A stretch of DNA of 64,000 nucleotides from an uncultured Clostridia bacterium. Its GTDB lineage: Bacteria; Bacillota; Clostridia; Oscillospirales; Ruminococcaceae. Both the position numbers and the translations under genes were made by a program. The stretch lies in contig CANQVG010000006.1 in the NCBI GenBank assembly GCA_947627235.1, forward strand, positions 1-64,000. The letters are read 5' to 3'. The notes beneath the pieces are model-generated. The model was given only the letters and a program-made list of their open reading frames with translations, did no database searches and had not been told where the DNA came from. Of this stretch, positions 18,256 to 26,490 are shown in pieces; positions within the stretch are counted from its first letter, which is position 1, and every line of letters begins with the position of its first letter.

Positions 18256-19098
18256 TTACTTTAAATTTCTTCTCCTGAAAACAATATACCCCGCTGCGGT
18301 TGGCACCGCAAGCCACAGTGCCTCGAATCCAATCACTCGCAGAGGTCGTTCGACCTCTAACCACACGCTCTGGACAGCCGCACCTCCGGGCAGGAAGTCA
18401 TAGAGAAACTCGAGCGCTTTTCGCTCCTCCGGCGTGGGATACTCGGGGTTGGGGATAAGCCTGTCGCCCAAGTCGGGGAGGTTCTCGTTGATTTCAACAA
18501 ACTCAAGATCCGAGACGCTCAGATATTCCGACTCTTTGAGCTTAAGTTCTATCTCCGCACCGGAAACTATCATCGCAATGACCGCAGCAGCGCAGACTGC
18601 CGCAGGGAGAGCCTTTGACTGCGTGCAGAGCGTTATCACCGCCGCGAGGACGGTCATAGTCAGTGTGGACAGTATCCCGACAGAAAAGAGCAGGGCAAAC
18701 TCCGCAAAGGAAATTCTCAGAGCACCTAAAAGCGGCAGTCCGACCACAAAATGCACTGCCGCCGAGAGGATGCACATCGCAGCCGAAGCGAGCGCCGAAA
18801 CGGTCATATAGGCAAAATACACCTCCGCCCTTGTGTGTCCCACGATAATCTTGTTTCTGACCGTTTTGTCGGAAAACTCCGTCCCGAGGATAATGGCGGT
18901 AAAGGGAGCCGCAAACATCGGAATAAAGAATGAGAAGCCGAAAATCGTGTATTCCTGCCCCATTTCGGGTTGGTTAATATATGTCGAAATCGCGCTCAGC
19001 GCTCCGCAGATCGCCGAAAACGCTGCAAAAAACCAGAACGCCATATTTCGGGAAAGCCGGTAGACTCCGGCGGATATGAGCTTTTGCAAATTTATCAC
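18256..19098 (-). CDS. ABC-2 type transporter permease (fourth of four)
   Basis: The 280-residue membrane protein has about six hydrophobic helices. It has the recurring family segment GTEFSDKTVRNKIIVGHTR near residue 80, shared in slightly different form with the three permeases upstream. A charged extracytoplasmic loop is present around residues 185-235. It starts one base after the preceding permease gene ends, so the four are one transcription unit with the ABC ATPase. Likely exports or expels peptides or lipophilic compounds as part of a heteromeric complex; substrate unknown. Confidence 0.8.
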   Translation of the reverse strand: MINLQKLISAGVYRLSRNMAFWFFAAFSAICGALSAISTYINQPEMGQEYTIFGFSFFIPMFAAPFTAIILGTEFSDKTVRNKIIVGHTRAEVYFAYMTVSALASAAMCILSAAVHFVVGLPLLGALRISFAEFALLFSVGILSTLTMTVLAAVITLCTQSKALPAAVCAAAVIAMIVSGAEIELKLKESEYLSVSDLEFVEINENLPDLGDRLIPNPEYPTPEERKALEFLYDFLPGGAAVQSVWLEVERPLRVIGFEALWLAVPTAAGYIVFRRRNLK

Positions 19099-19881
19099 CT
19101 ACATTATGTTTTTTCGGCGGAACGCCCCGAGACCTATCAGAGTGAATATTACAGCCTCGGCGAGCGAGCAAAGTATTACTCTAAGGCATACGGAATATAA
19201 GTCATGCGCCATAACCTCAAGCGCCGAGGAGGACGGCAGAACGGATTCAAAAAAGCCTAAAACCACCCTTGCCGCCCCGCCGACATAGCGGTAATTGGCG
19301 GTGCCGTCGGAGAGAAACTTCGGCTCGCTATAGTAAGCAAAGGCAAATACCCCCGAAATCATCAGCACGAGGGAGATGAGTATATTTGCCACCGAAGCCG
19401 CGGCTATCCTTGAGCAAAGCATAGATATCATCGTGAAGAGCGAAGCGCAGGCCGCAACGTTGAATATCGCGCAGATGACCTTTATAAAGAGCATCGACGG
19501 GAGCACGACAGGTCCGATAAGCAAAAGCCCCACGGCAAGGAAAACAACTATATGCGTGAGCAGGACGGCCGTCCCTGCAAAGCAGCATATGATGAGGTTT
19601 GAAAGATAGATGTTTTCCCTCGTCTGCCCGACGGTGATTTTATTTCGGATAGTGCCGTCGGAGTAGTCGGTGCCGATATAAAAGCCGCAGAATATCGCCT
19701 CGGCGACGCAGATATAAAACATCGGCATAAATGCGGAAAGATTGAGGTTTCCCCTTATGTTGCCATAATAATACAGCAGCCAAGCCAAAAACGCGCCCCA
19801 AGCCGTCTCGGCGGCGATAAAGAGCCAGAAAAGCCTGCTCTTACGCAGCCTTACGAATCCCGCAGAAAGAAGGTTCAGCAT
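19099..19881 (-). CDS. ABC-2 type transporter permease (third of four)
   Basis: The 260-residue protein begins MLNLLSAGFVRLRKSRLFW and has about six membrane helices with the shared loop motif GTDYSDGTIRNKITVGQTR. I chose the ATG at 19881 because AGGGG lies eight bases upstream; a GTG three codons earlier is less well placed. It overlaps the transcription unit of its neighbours with no gap. Same family as the three other permeases of this module, probably by duplication. Confidence 0.8.
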   Translation of the reverse strand: MLNLLSAGFVRLRKSRLFWLFIAAETAWGAFLAWLLYYYGNIRGNLNLSAFMPMFYICVAEAIFCGFYIGTDYSDGTIRNKITVGQTRENIYLSNLIICCFAGTAVLLTHIVVFLAVGLLLIGPVVLPSMLFIKVICAIFNVAACASLFTMISMLCSRIAAASVANILISLVLMISGVFAFAYYSEPKFLSDGTANYRYVGGAARVVLGFFESVLPSSSALEVMAHDLYSVCLRVILCSLAEAVIFTLIGLGAFRRKNIM

Positions 19882-19892
19882 AAGTAACACCC

Positions 19893-20768
19893 CTATTTAA
19901 GGTCTTTATGTTTAAAGTGCATAAGTCCGAGAGCAGTAAACGCCGCCGTTATCGCGAGAGACGCGCAGTAGGCATAGATCGGCAGATCGAGCTGCTCTTC
20001 GCCGGAGCTGACGGTGTTGGCAAGAAGTATAGCCTGACCGCTCGGGAGCGCGTTCAGGATCCGCTTATAAACGCTGCGCTGCGGTTCGGGAATATAGTCG
20101 GGGTTGGGGTGGGGCGCGATCGGCTCCAATACCGTTTCGCCGTTTTCATTGGTCGAGATAGTAACTCCGTTCGACGCCATTTCGGGTTCTAAAAGTGTAT
20201 TGTATAAAAAGCTCCCCGCCATAATTACCGCGAGCGCGATAACTATCTCGAAAACCGCGACGGCGGCTTTATTTGTGATGATATGGCTTATAAGGCAGAG
20301 TACAGCCGAAAACGCCACGCAGAACAGCGCGCTTTTGAGCACCAGAAGCAGCCATCCGAAGACTCCGACGCTCCATAGCCCCAGCACCGGCAGCGCCGAG
20401 AGCGAGCCGATATGCCACGCCGCGCAGAATACGAGCGAAGCCGCCGAAACGGTAATAAAGTTCGCGAGGTAGATGCGCCCGCGCCTGTTCCCGACAACTA
20501 TCTTGTTTCTCATCGTTCCGTCTGAAAACTCGGTTCCGAGAAACATCGACGCGAACACGGGTATTACCAGCAAAACGACCGGACCGCTGTCGAAGCAGAC
20601 CGATTCGGGAACGGCTTTCGCGTCGCTGTAAGGACCGGGTCTGTACAAAATATTGCATGCATTGTCGTATGCCGCCACTGCCGACCATACGAGCAGACAA
20701 AACGTTAAGATCCAGAAGAGCTTATTTTTGAACAAACGGTTGAAATTTGCCGACAAAAGATTTCTCAT
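19893..20768 (-). CDS. ABC-2 type transporter permease (second of four)
   Basis: The 291-residue protein starts MRNLLSANFNRLFKNKLFW and shares the GTEFSDGTMRNKIVVGNRR loop motif with its neighbours. About six membrane helices flank an extracytoplasmic loop of about 55 residues (about 195-250). The spacing to the genes on both sides is 11-14 bases, consistent with one operon. Confidence 0.8.
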   Translation of the reverse strand: MRNLLSANFNRLFKNKLFWILTFCLLVWSAVAAYDNACNILYRPGPYSDAKAVPESVCFDSGPVVLLVIPVFASMFLGTEFSDGTMRNKIVVGNRRGRIYLANFITVSAASLVFCAAWHIGSLSALPVLGLWSVGVFGWLLLVLKSALFCVAFSAVLCLISHIITNKAAVAVFEIVIALAVIMAGSFLYNTLLEPEMASNGVTISTNENGETVLEPIAPHPNPDYIPEPQRSVYKRILNALPSGQAILLANTVSSGEEQLDLPIYAYCASLAITAAFTALGLMHFKHKDLK

Positions 20769-20782
20769 AATTAACTCCTTTG

Positions 20783-21709
20783 CTAATTTATATTTTTTCT
20801 CTTAAAAAGCAGGACGCCGACGGCGGTGAAAAAGGCCGCGGTGCAGGCCGAGCGGGCAGCCAAAGACAGCACATTTTTCAAAAGCTTTGCGTCAGCAGGG
20901 TCGTCGGCTCGCGGCAGCTTTATTATCTGCCCGAAAGGAAGGAACTTCTCCGCAAAGCCGTATATCGCCCGCCTTGCGCCGCCTATATATTCTTCATTGG
21001 GATATGTAACCGTAACGTCTATCCAGTCTTCGGTCTTCTTTACCTCTGCGTCGGGATACATCTCAAGAACTTTTTCAAGCGGGATAAGCTCTTTTTGCTC
21101 GCTGCCGTCGCAGGAGTATTCGTAAATGTGGGTCTCAAACTCAGGCTTCGAGAGCTTAAAAAACATACTCATTTCACAGACGAGCAGAACGGGCATTATC
21201 ATAATGCAGATCGCGACGGCGGCGGTCTTTCGCCTAAGCGCCGCGACTGGCAGCATAAGTATGGCCGTGAGCGAGAAGCATATAAAGACCACGCACGCCA
21301 TACTCAGTAAATAATTGGGCATAGTGGGTATGGGTGCCATTTTTTCGGTGATCGCTATGCACAGCATACCCGTGAGCTCGAATACCGCGTAATTGAGATA
21401 CAGCGCCGCAGAGCAGACGGCCGTGAGCGATATATAAATGTTATGTCTTTTTGCCCCTACGGCTATGCGGTTCTTCGCAAGGCCGTCGGAGAGGTCTTTT
21501 CCGGCAAAAATGGCGCAAAAGAGCGGCGGGAACACCCCAAACACATATATCAGCAAAAGGACGCTGATAAGAATGAGAGACACGGGATCGTCTTTGAAAT
21601 CAAGTTCTATGCTCATACCCAAAGCGGCCGACGCCGCAAGCGATATCCAAAAAAGCCTGCTCCTCACAAGCCTTGCAAAATCGGCGTTGAGAAGATTCCG
21701 TAAGCTCAT
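20783..21709 (-). CDS. ABC-2 type transporter permease (first of four)
   Basis: The 308-residue protein begins MSLRNLLNADFARLVRSRLFW; the ATG at 21709 has GGTGGGAAA immediately upstream, and the longer upstream reading lacks a binding site. It shares the conserved loop (GKDLSDGLAKNRIAVGAKR) with the other permeases in a more diverged form. About six membrane helices surround an extracytoplasmic loop of about 75 residues. It follows the ABC ATPase gene by 22 bases. Confidence 0.8.
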   Translation of the reverse strand: MSLRNLLNADFARLVRSRLFWISLAASAALGMSIELDFKDDPVSLILISVLLLIYVFGVFPPLFCAIFAGKDLSDGLAKNRIAVGAKRHNIYISLTAVCSAALYLNYAVFELTGMLCIAITEKMAPIPTMPNYLLSMACVVFICFSLTAILMLPVAALRRKTAAVAICIMIMPVLLVCEMSMFFKLSKPEFETHIYEYSCDGSEQKELIPLEKVLEMYPDAEVKKTEDWIDVTVTYPNEEYIGGARRAIYGFAEKFLPFGQIIKLPRADDPADAKLLKNVLSLAARSACTAAFFTAVGVLLFKRKNIN

Positions 21710-21731
21710 TTTCCCACCTGCCTCCTTTTTA

Positions 21732-22637
21732 TCAATTTCCTCCCACGAGGTTGATATAATAGCTCTCGAGACTCTCATCGCGCTCCTGAACCGAAACAAG
21801 CTCGCAGCCCTCGGCAGAGAGGGCGTTGGTGAGAGAAGTGATATTCAGCTTTGCAAAGACATCGGCTTCGGTGTCGGAGAGAATCTTATACTCAATGCCC
21901 ATACCGTCCAGCACCCTTGCGAGCGCGGGCGCGTTGGTGACTTCGATGCGCATGCACTTGCGGCAGGCGGCGTCGAGCTCTTCCGCAGAAAGCTCCTTTA
22001 CCATTCTGCCGCCGTCGATAAAGCCGTAGTGGGTAGCGAGCTTTGAAAGCTCCGAGAGTATATGGCTCGAAATCAGAACGGTTATGTTTTTTTCACGGTT
22101 GAGACGCAGTATAAGTTCGCGTATCTCGACTATTCCCTGCGGGTCGAGACCGTTTACAGGCTCGTCGAGGACCAAAAAGTCGGGGCTGCCGCAGAGTGCT
22201 ATCGCTATTCCGAGGCGCTGTCTCATTCCGAGAGAGAAGTTCTTTGCCTTTTTCTTCCCCGTGTTTTCCAGTCCGACAAGTGTGAGAAGCTCGTTTATCC
22301 CCTCAAACGACGGCATACCGAGTACGCGGTACTGTTCCTTGAGGTTCTCCTCTGCCGACATATCGAGGTATATCGAAGGAGTCTCAACTACCGCGCCCAT
22401 TCTGCGCCTTGCCTTTACTATCTTCGAGCTGTGGCTGCCGATTCCGTATAGGGTGTAGCAACCGAGCGTGGGGTTCTGAAGCCCGCAGATTATCCTTATA
22501 AGGGTGGTCTTGCCTGCGCCGTTTTTGCCTATGAGTCCGTAGATTGCGCCCTTTGGCACTCTCATATCAAGACCGCAGAGCGCCTTGAAATTTCCGTAGC
22601 TTTTATAAAGCGAGTTTACCGTCATAACATAATCCAT
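21732..22637 (-). CDS. ABC transporter ATP-binding protein
   Basis: The 301-residue ATPase powers the adjacent permeases. Walker A is GKNGAGKT (37-44), the signature is FSLGMRQRLGIA, and Walker B is FLVLDEPVNGLD. It resembles BcrA/NisF-type subunits of bacitracin and lantibiotic self-protection exporters. The ATG at 22637 was chosen because AGGAGATAATTTA directly precedes it. It sits between the response regulator and four permeases. Confidence 0.9.
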   Translation of the reverse strand: MDYVMTVNSLYKSYGNFKALCGLDMRVPKGAIYGLIGKNGAGKTTLIRIICGLQNPTLGCYTLYGIGSHSSKIVKARRRMGAVVETPSIYLDMSAEENLKEQYRVLGMPSFEGINELLTLVGLENTGKKKAKNFSLGMRQRLGIAIALCGSPDFLVLDEPVNGLDPQGIVEIRELILRLNREKNITVLISSHILSELSKLATHYGFIDGGRMVKELSAEELDAACRKCMRIEVTNAPALARVLDGMGIEYKILSDTEADVFAKLNITSLTNALSAEGCELVSVQERDESLESYYINLVGGN

Positions 22638-22738
22638 TAAATTATCTCCTTCCGTTTTTCGGACATTTGTCCGTATACCCATATTACCGCCGCGTGGTTA
22701 AGAAAGCGGTAAAGAAATGCGTTAAGATTTCGTTAAAA

Positions 22739-23401
22739 TCACAGTTTGCGAAGCTTAAAGCCTATCCCCCAGACGGCTTCGATGTATTCCTTGCCGGAGG
22801 GTTCGCGGAGCTTTCGCCTTAGGTTTGAGATGTGAATTTTCAGTGAGCTTTCGGTGCAGTCGGGAGTGTCGCGGGAGATTTTGTCCAAAAGCTGAGACTT
22901 CGTAAAGACCTGCGAGGGACGCTGCATCAAAAGCTTTAAAATCGCGTATTCGGTGCGTGTGAGTTTCACGTCACAGCCGTCAACCGACGCCGTGTGTAGC
23001 GAGGTGTCGAGTTCAATGTCGTCAAATCTGAGGATTCCGCCCTCAGAGACGTCGGCGTTCCGAAGCCGGACGGCTATACGCGCCATAAGCTCTCTTAGGT
23101 CAAAAGGCTTTGTGACATAATCCTGCGCGCCGCCGTATAGCAGACCCGTTTTCGAGGCGATGTCAGCCTTGGCAGATACCACGATAACGGGTATGTCCTT
23201 TATTTTCGGAAGAAGCTCCTCGCCCGAAAGTCCGGGCAGCATAAGGTCTAAAAGTATGAGGTCGGGCTTGCGGGATTCGAGGAGCAAAAGCGCTTCGGTG
23301 CCGGAGTAAGCCCGCATAACGGCGTAGCCCTCCTGTCCGAGAGCCTCGGTGAGCATGTTGCCGATGTGGACATCATCGTCTATTATAAGTATAGTTTTCA
23401 C
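22739..23401 (-). CDS. OmpR-family response regulator
   Basis: The 220-residue regulator has a receiver domain with the acidic pocket DDD at residues 8-10, phospho-acceptor Asp52 (ILLDLMLPG) and Lys near 104 (VTKPFD). A winged-helix DNA-binding domain follows (about 130-220, ending YIEAVWGIGFKLRKL). The start is a GTG at 23401 with GGAGAGGAG eight bases upstream. It is the first gene of the ABC/permease/kinase module. Its 5' end is duplicated: the first 30 bases recur at 23549-23578, next to the promoter, and a structured insertion separates the copies. Confidence 0.9.
   Translation of the reverse strand: MKTILIIDDDVHIGNMLTEALGQEGYAVMRAYSGTEALLLLESRKPDLILLDLMLPGLSGEELLPKIKDIPVIVVSAKADIASKTGLLYGGAQDYVTKPFDLRELMARIAVRLRNADVSEGGILRFDDIELDTSLHTASVDGCDVKLTRTEYAILKLLMQRPSQVFTKSQLLDKISRDTPDCTESSLKIHISNLRRKLREPSGKEYIEAVWGIGFKLRKL
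23372..23401 (-). repeat. 30-bp direct repeat, copy at the functional regulator start
   Basis: These 30 bases encode the first ten codons of the response regulator (GTG start to DDD). They are identical to 23549-23578, 177 bp upstream in the direction of transcription. Similarity continues for about five more bases with one mismatch. Confidence 0.9.
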
Positions 23402-23548
23402 ACAAATTTCTCCTCTCCGCAGTTTTCTGTAAAACTCTCCGCTCACAAACTTTTAGCGATTGTTGCGCGGAGGCATAGCCGCCGCCGACGCGCAACAATC
23501 AACGCAGCTGCGCAAACGTGCGGGTGCGCAGGCAGTCGCGCTGCGTTT
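23402..23548 (-). mobile_element. Structured 147-bp insertion inside the regulator leader
   Basis: The segment between the two direct repeats contains three consecutive inverted repeats: AGTTTT-CTGT-AAAACT (23421-23436), a perfect 12-bp stem GATTGTTGCGCG/CGCGCAACAATC (23458-23469 with 23489-23500), and AACGCAG/CTGCGTT with an inner CTGCGC/GCGCAG (23501-23547). It encodes no recognisable protein. It behaves like a small non-autonomous element; dispersal elsewhere in the genome cannot be tested here. Confidence 0.5.
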
Positions 23549-23578
23549 ATCATCGTCTATTATAAGTATAGTTTTCAC
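23453..23578 (-). pseudogene. Duplicated 5' end of the response regulator (41-codon upstream frame)
   Basis: From GTG 23578 the first ten codons match the regulator exactly (VKTILIIDDD), then the frame runs into the insertion and stops at TAA 23453. An AGGAAG binding site lies seven bases upstream, so it can probably still be translated as an upstream frame in the leader. It is the likely remnant of the original start or a by-product of the insertion. Confidence 0.6.
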
Positions 23579-23609
23579 GCAAACACTTCCTATTTGAATC
23601 TATAATCCG

Positions 23610-23638
23610 ATTATATAGTATTTTCAGTGTGAGCGCAA
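23610..23638 (-). promoter_or_regulatory. Promoter of the response regulator/ABC module
   Basis: Minus-strand TTGCGC (23633-23638) and perfect TATAAT (23610-23615), 17-bp spacing. It lies upstream of the duplicated start, so the transcript must cross the insertion to reach the regulator. Confidence 0.7.
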
Positions 23639-23639
23639 T

Positions 23640-23671
23640 AAAATTCCCCCGAAATTAAGCTTTCGGGGGAA
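23640..23671 (-). terminator. Terminator of XRE paralog 2
   Basis: An 11-bp stem (23644-23654 with 23661-23671) is followed on the minus strand by a T-rich stretch. It insulates XRE paralog 2 from the regulator promoter right behind it. Confidence 0.85.
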
Positions 23672-23687
23672 AATCTTAACCTTTTGT

Positions 23688-24890
23688 TTACTTTTTTTCT
23701 TCATAGACTGCCAGCGCTTTTACCCTTTCAACACAGTCTTTATACCTCGGCTCGTTTCTTATCGGATCGAAGCCTTCAAAGCCGTTTGCGGCGATGAGAC
23801 GGTATAGGTATCGGGACGGATAGATACAGGAGCAGGTGGTAACTTCGCCGTGGTCGTAGTGCATATAAATACTGCGCTCCTTCGGCTGAGTAGGGTTGTT
23901 GTCGGATTGACTCCAATCCTCGTAAGCCTCGGCGGATATGTCCTTTATCCAAGGCGAGCCGAAACCTATCTTTTCCGGCTTTGTTATCTTCATCACCTTT
24001 TCGAGGTATCCTACGGTGTCTTCAAGAGCCGCAAGAGCGCCCTCCTTGTCGCCCACAGCGCCGAGGCAGCAGGCTCTGTCGATCCCGAGATCTATTCTCG
24101 CAGTGGCGAAGAAGTCTATTTCGCCCTTCGGGGCTATCGGGTGCTCCGGAGTCGGGGTCTCGCCGCAGAAGCTCTGAAGAAGCCCCAGACTGAAGCCGTT
24201 CATCTTAAGGCTTTCCTCGGGGTTGGCGGGCTTGCGGCTGTCGCCTAAGTCGGCGCCGATGAGCAGATCTATAAGTTCTGCGTTCCGATACTGCTTTAGG
24301 ACCTCAAATTTGTCCTTTTCGCCCCTGACCTGATATCTGCGCCTGAGCAGGTTGTCATATAAAAGGTCGATGCTGTAGGAATATTTCTTCAAAAATTCCT
24401 CGATGTGCTCGTCGTCCTCGATTTCGACCATCGCGTTGATGGTATTGCTGTCCTTCGGGTTCTCCTCTAAGATAAGCTCAGCCAAGCGCCTGTATTCGGG
24501 GAGCATTTCCTTTGAATTGCGGACGCGGTAGTTACATTCGAGCCAGAGCCGCCACATCGACCAGTGATAGCCGTCGCGCCTGATCTCTGCGAGCATTGAT
24601 TTAAGCTTTTCAAAGTCGGTCGGGGTCTCGAAGGTCGCCTTGCAGAAATCGTCTATCATTCTGCGCTTCTTTGCGTCTTTCTCCTCGTTCGGCATACCCA
24701 AAAGCTCGTCGATGCTGACCCCGAACAACTGCGCCAGCGGCGGCAAAAGCTCCATATCGGGGTAAGCGGTGCCGTTTTCCCAGCGGCTTACCGACTGATA
24801 GGTAAGCCCGAGCCTGTCGGCTAACTGCTCCTGAGTCATATCCATTTCGCGGCGGAGCCTGCGAATGTTTTCTCCTATTGTAAGTTTCAT
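23688..24890 (-). CDS. XRE-family regulator with long helical C-terminal domain (paralog 2)
   Basis: The 400-residue protein has a helix-turn-helix at about 5-60 (MTQEQLADRLGLTYQSVSRWE) and about 330 residues of helical, repeat-like sequence, ending in FDPIRNEPRYKDCVERVKAL. It is a clear paralog of 15649-16845. Together the two flank the response regulator/ABC module, on the same strand. Both have the same promoter boxes, leader stretch and paired upstream sites, so they may cross-regulate. Ligand and targets are unknown. Confidence 0.85.
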   Translation of the reverse strand: MKLTIGENIRRLRREMDMTQEQLADRLGLTYQSVSRWENGTAYPDMELLPPLAQLFGVSIDELLGMPNEEKDAKKRRMIDDFCKATFETPTDFEKLKSMLAEIRRDGYHWSMWRLWLECNYRVRNSKEMLPEYRRLAELILEENPKDSNTINAMVEIEDDEHIEEFLKKYSYSIDLLYDNLLRRRYQVRGEKDKFEVLKQYRNAELIDLLIGADLGDSRKPANPEESLKMNGFSLGLLQSFCGETPTPEHPIAPKGEIDFFATARIDLGIDRACCLGAVGDKEGALAALEDTVGYLEKVMKITKPEKIGFGSPWIKDISAEAYEDWSQSDNNPTQPKERSIYMHYDHGEVTTCSCIYPSRYLYRLIAANGFEGFDPIRNEPRYKDCVERVKALAVYEEKK

Positions 24891-24957
24891 AATTATTCTC
24901 TCCTTAAATTTGTTTTGATTTTTTCTCTCTGCAAAGAGTTTTCCTGTCGACGATATA

Positions 24958-24986
24958 AGTATAACCTGCCCGCAAGACTAAATCAA
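24958..24986 (-). promoter_or_regulatory. Promoter of XRE paralog 2
   Basis: Minus-strand TTGATT (24981-24986) and TATACT (24958-24963), 17-bp spacing, identical boxes to those of paralog 1. Confidence 0.8.
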
Positions 24987-24989
24987 TAA

Positions 24990-25024
24990 CTCATAAAGTG
25001 AGATTTTTTCACTCATTGAGTGAG
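24990..25024. promoter_or_regulatory. Two palindromic sites upstream of XRE paralog 2
   Basis: CTCA-N5-TGAG occurs twice, at 24990-25002 and at 25012-25024 (CTCATTGAGTGAG). The centres are 22 bp apart and the nearer site is 3 bp upstream of the -35. One site is conserved at the same distance before paralog 1. Confidence 0.6.
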
Positions 25025-25033
25025 AAAGCGGAC

Positions 25034-25076
25034 AAAAAATTCCCGATATGCAGTGATTTAGGCTGTATATCGGGAA
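25034..25076 (-). terminator. Terminator of the CPBP protease gene
   Basis: Inverted repeat TTCCCGATAT (25040-25049) with ATATCGGGAA (25067-25076), and a T-rich tract (ATTTTTT) on the minus strand beyond the stem. Confidence 0.8.
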
Positions 25077-25080
25077 AGTT

Positions 25081-26415
25081 TTACTGTATTGTCACATGTG
25101 TATTGTATTCCGCGTCGGGGTCGCGAACGCGCGAGTAGTCGTAAACAAGGTTTAGCTCATACTCTCCGGCTTCAAGTTCGAGCGAGAAGGTCACGATGCA
25201 GGTGCCGCCGTAGTTTTCCTCATACACCGCCTCTCCGTCCGAATCGTTTATCTGAACGAAGACATATGAATCCGAATCCGACGGTTGGCTCTTTACGGTC
25301 ACGGTGTAATTGCCGTATTTGTCTATTTCAAATATCGCACGGTAGCCGAAGACGTCTTCGCCCTCCCAAGCGCCGCTGTGGGTTACGTCGAGCGTGGACT
25401 CGCCGAATATATCCCCAAAGGCTCCAGAAAGCTGCGCGTCAAAATCTGGGCTCAGCGCCACGCTGCCGAAGAAGAGCATTACCGCGCATATGATAAAAAC
25501 GATTATGGCGCGGTCGAGCGACTTTCGACTCTTAAGGTTAGTCGCGAAGTTTACGGTCATAATGAGGCTGCGGTCGTTTCTTAAGGCGTCGAGGGTGGAC
25601 TTGTCGGCAAACATCTCGGCGAGTTTTCTGCGGCGGAGCAAAACGAGCGTGACGATTATATATGGCACCGTAGAGGTTATCGCCTGAAGCGGGGTGTAGC
25701 CGCCGATAGCTTCGGATATAGTTCCGCCGAAGAAGCCTTCGGAGAAAAGCGCGCAGAAATCGAGGAAAGCATGCAGGCACACCGTGACCCATAGGTTGCG
25801 GCAGCGGTAGTAGATAGCCGTCAGCGCCATTCCCATAGCGGCGGCAGCGAGCATCTGGACAAGCACTCCGGAAGCGATCGCGGCTTGGAAGTTTATGCCG
25901 TGCATAAGCCCGAAGATAAGCCCGGAGTAGATAGTCGCCGTCCAGACGCCGGCAGGGTCTTTGGCGTGCTTGTCCCAGAAGAGGTTCGAGATTATCCCGC
26001 GGAAGAACATCTCTTCGCAGAAGCCCACTGTAAACATCGCCACGGCGAAAACGAATATCTTCCAGAGAGGGAGCATTTCGGAGAAGAATCCGCTTCCCCG
26101 CGCGCCGAGCTCATAAATCACCGTGGACGACAGCGATATCAGCGATATAACAATGAAATATCCGCCGCTCAAAAGCCCCGAGCCAAAGTTTTCGGTGCTG
26201 TTCCACACCTTGACGTAGCCGAATATCAGCATTATCAGCAAGCCTATCAGACTAAGCAGACTTTCAGCGACGAGCTGCATCAAGAATTCGCCGTTTGCTC
26301 TGAAAATCGGGTTGCTGAACATCAGGAAGAATGACGAGAGATACATTGAAGCTATAAACAGCGCCACTACTATTATCGACGAGAATATCGGGTGCCTGAC
26401 AGCCGCTTTGCGCAT
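25081..26415 (-). CDS. CPBP-family intramembrane glutamic endopeptidase
   Basis: The 444-residue membrane protein carries the CAAX/bacteriocin-processing enzyme (CPBP) motifs: EExxxR at residues 134-139 (EEMFFR), H172 in LMHGINF, and a third motif VCLHAFLDF near 215. About eight membrane helices span residues 10-265. After a further helix near 305, a soluble beta-rich tail of about 120 residues follows, which is not part of the usual family and may lie outside the cell. Members process prenylated or peptide substrates, or give bacteriocin self-immunity. It lies just after valS and a hairpin; it may be partly co-transcribed with it. Confidence 0.82.
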   Translation of the reverse strand: MRKAAVRHPIFSSIIVVALFIASMYLSSFFLMFSNPIFRANGEFLMQLVAESLLSLIGLLIMLIFGYVKVWNSTENFGSGLLSGGYFIVISLISLSSTVIYELGARGSGFFSEMLPLWKIFVFAVAMFTVGFCEEMFFRGIISNLFWDKHAKDPAGVWTATIYSGLIFGLMHGINFQAAIASGVLVQMLAAAAMGMALTAIYYRCRNLWVTVCLHAFLDFCALFSEGFFGGTISEAIGGYTPLQAITSTVPYIIVTLVLLRRRKLAEMFADKSTLDALRNDRSLIMTVNFATNLKSRKSLDRAIIVFIICAVMLFFGSVALSPDFDAQLSGAFGDIFGESTLDVTHSGAWEGEDVFGYRAIFEIDKYGNYTVTVKSQPSDSDSYVFVQINDSDGEAVYEENYGGTCIVTFSLELEAGEYELNLVYDYSRVRDPDAEYNTHVTIQ

Positions 26416-26442
26416 AGAATTACCAGCCTTTCTTTAAAATAT

Positions 26443-26471
26443 GCCGCCCGCAAAAGCCCTTCGCGGGCGGC
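26443..26471 (-). terminator. Hairpin after valS
   Basis: Perfect 9-bp stem GCCGCCCGC/GCGGGCGGC (26443-26451 with 26463-26471). On the minus strand it is followed by ATATTTTAAAG, a weak T tract, so termination may be partial. Confidence 0.6.
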
Positions 26472-26490
26472 TCGGTTTTGCTTTTGGATA

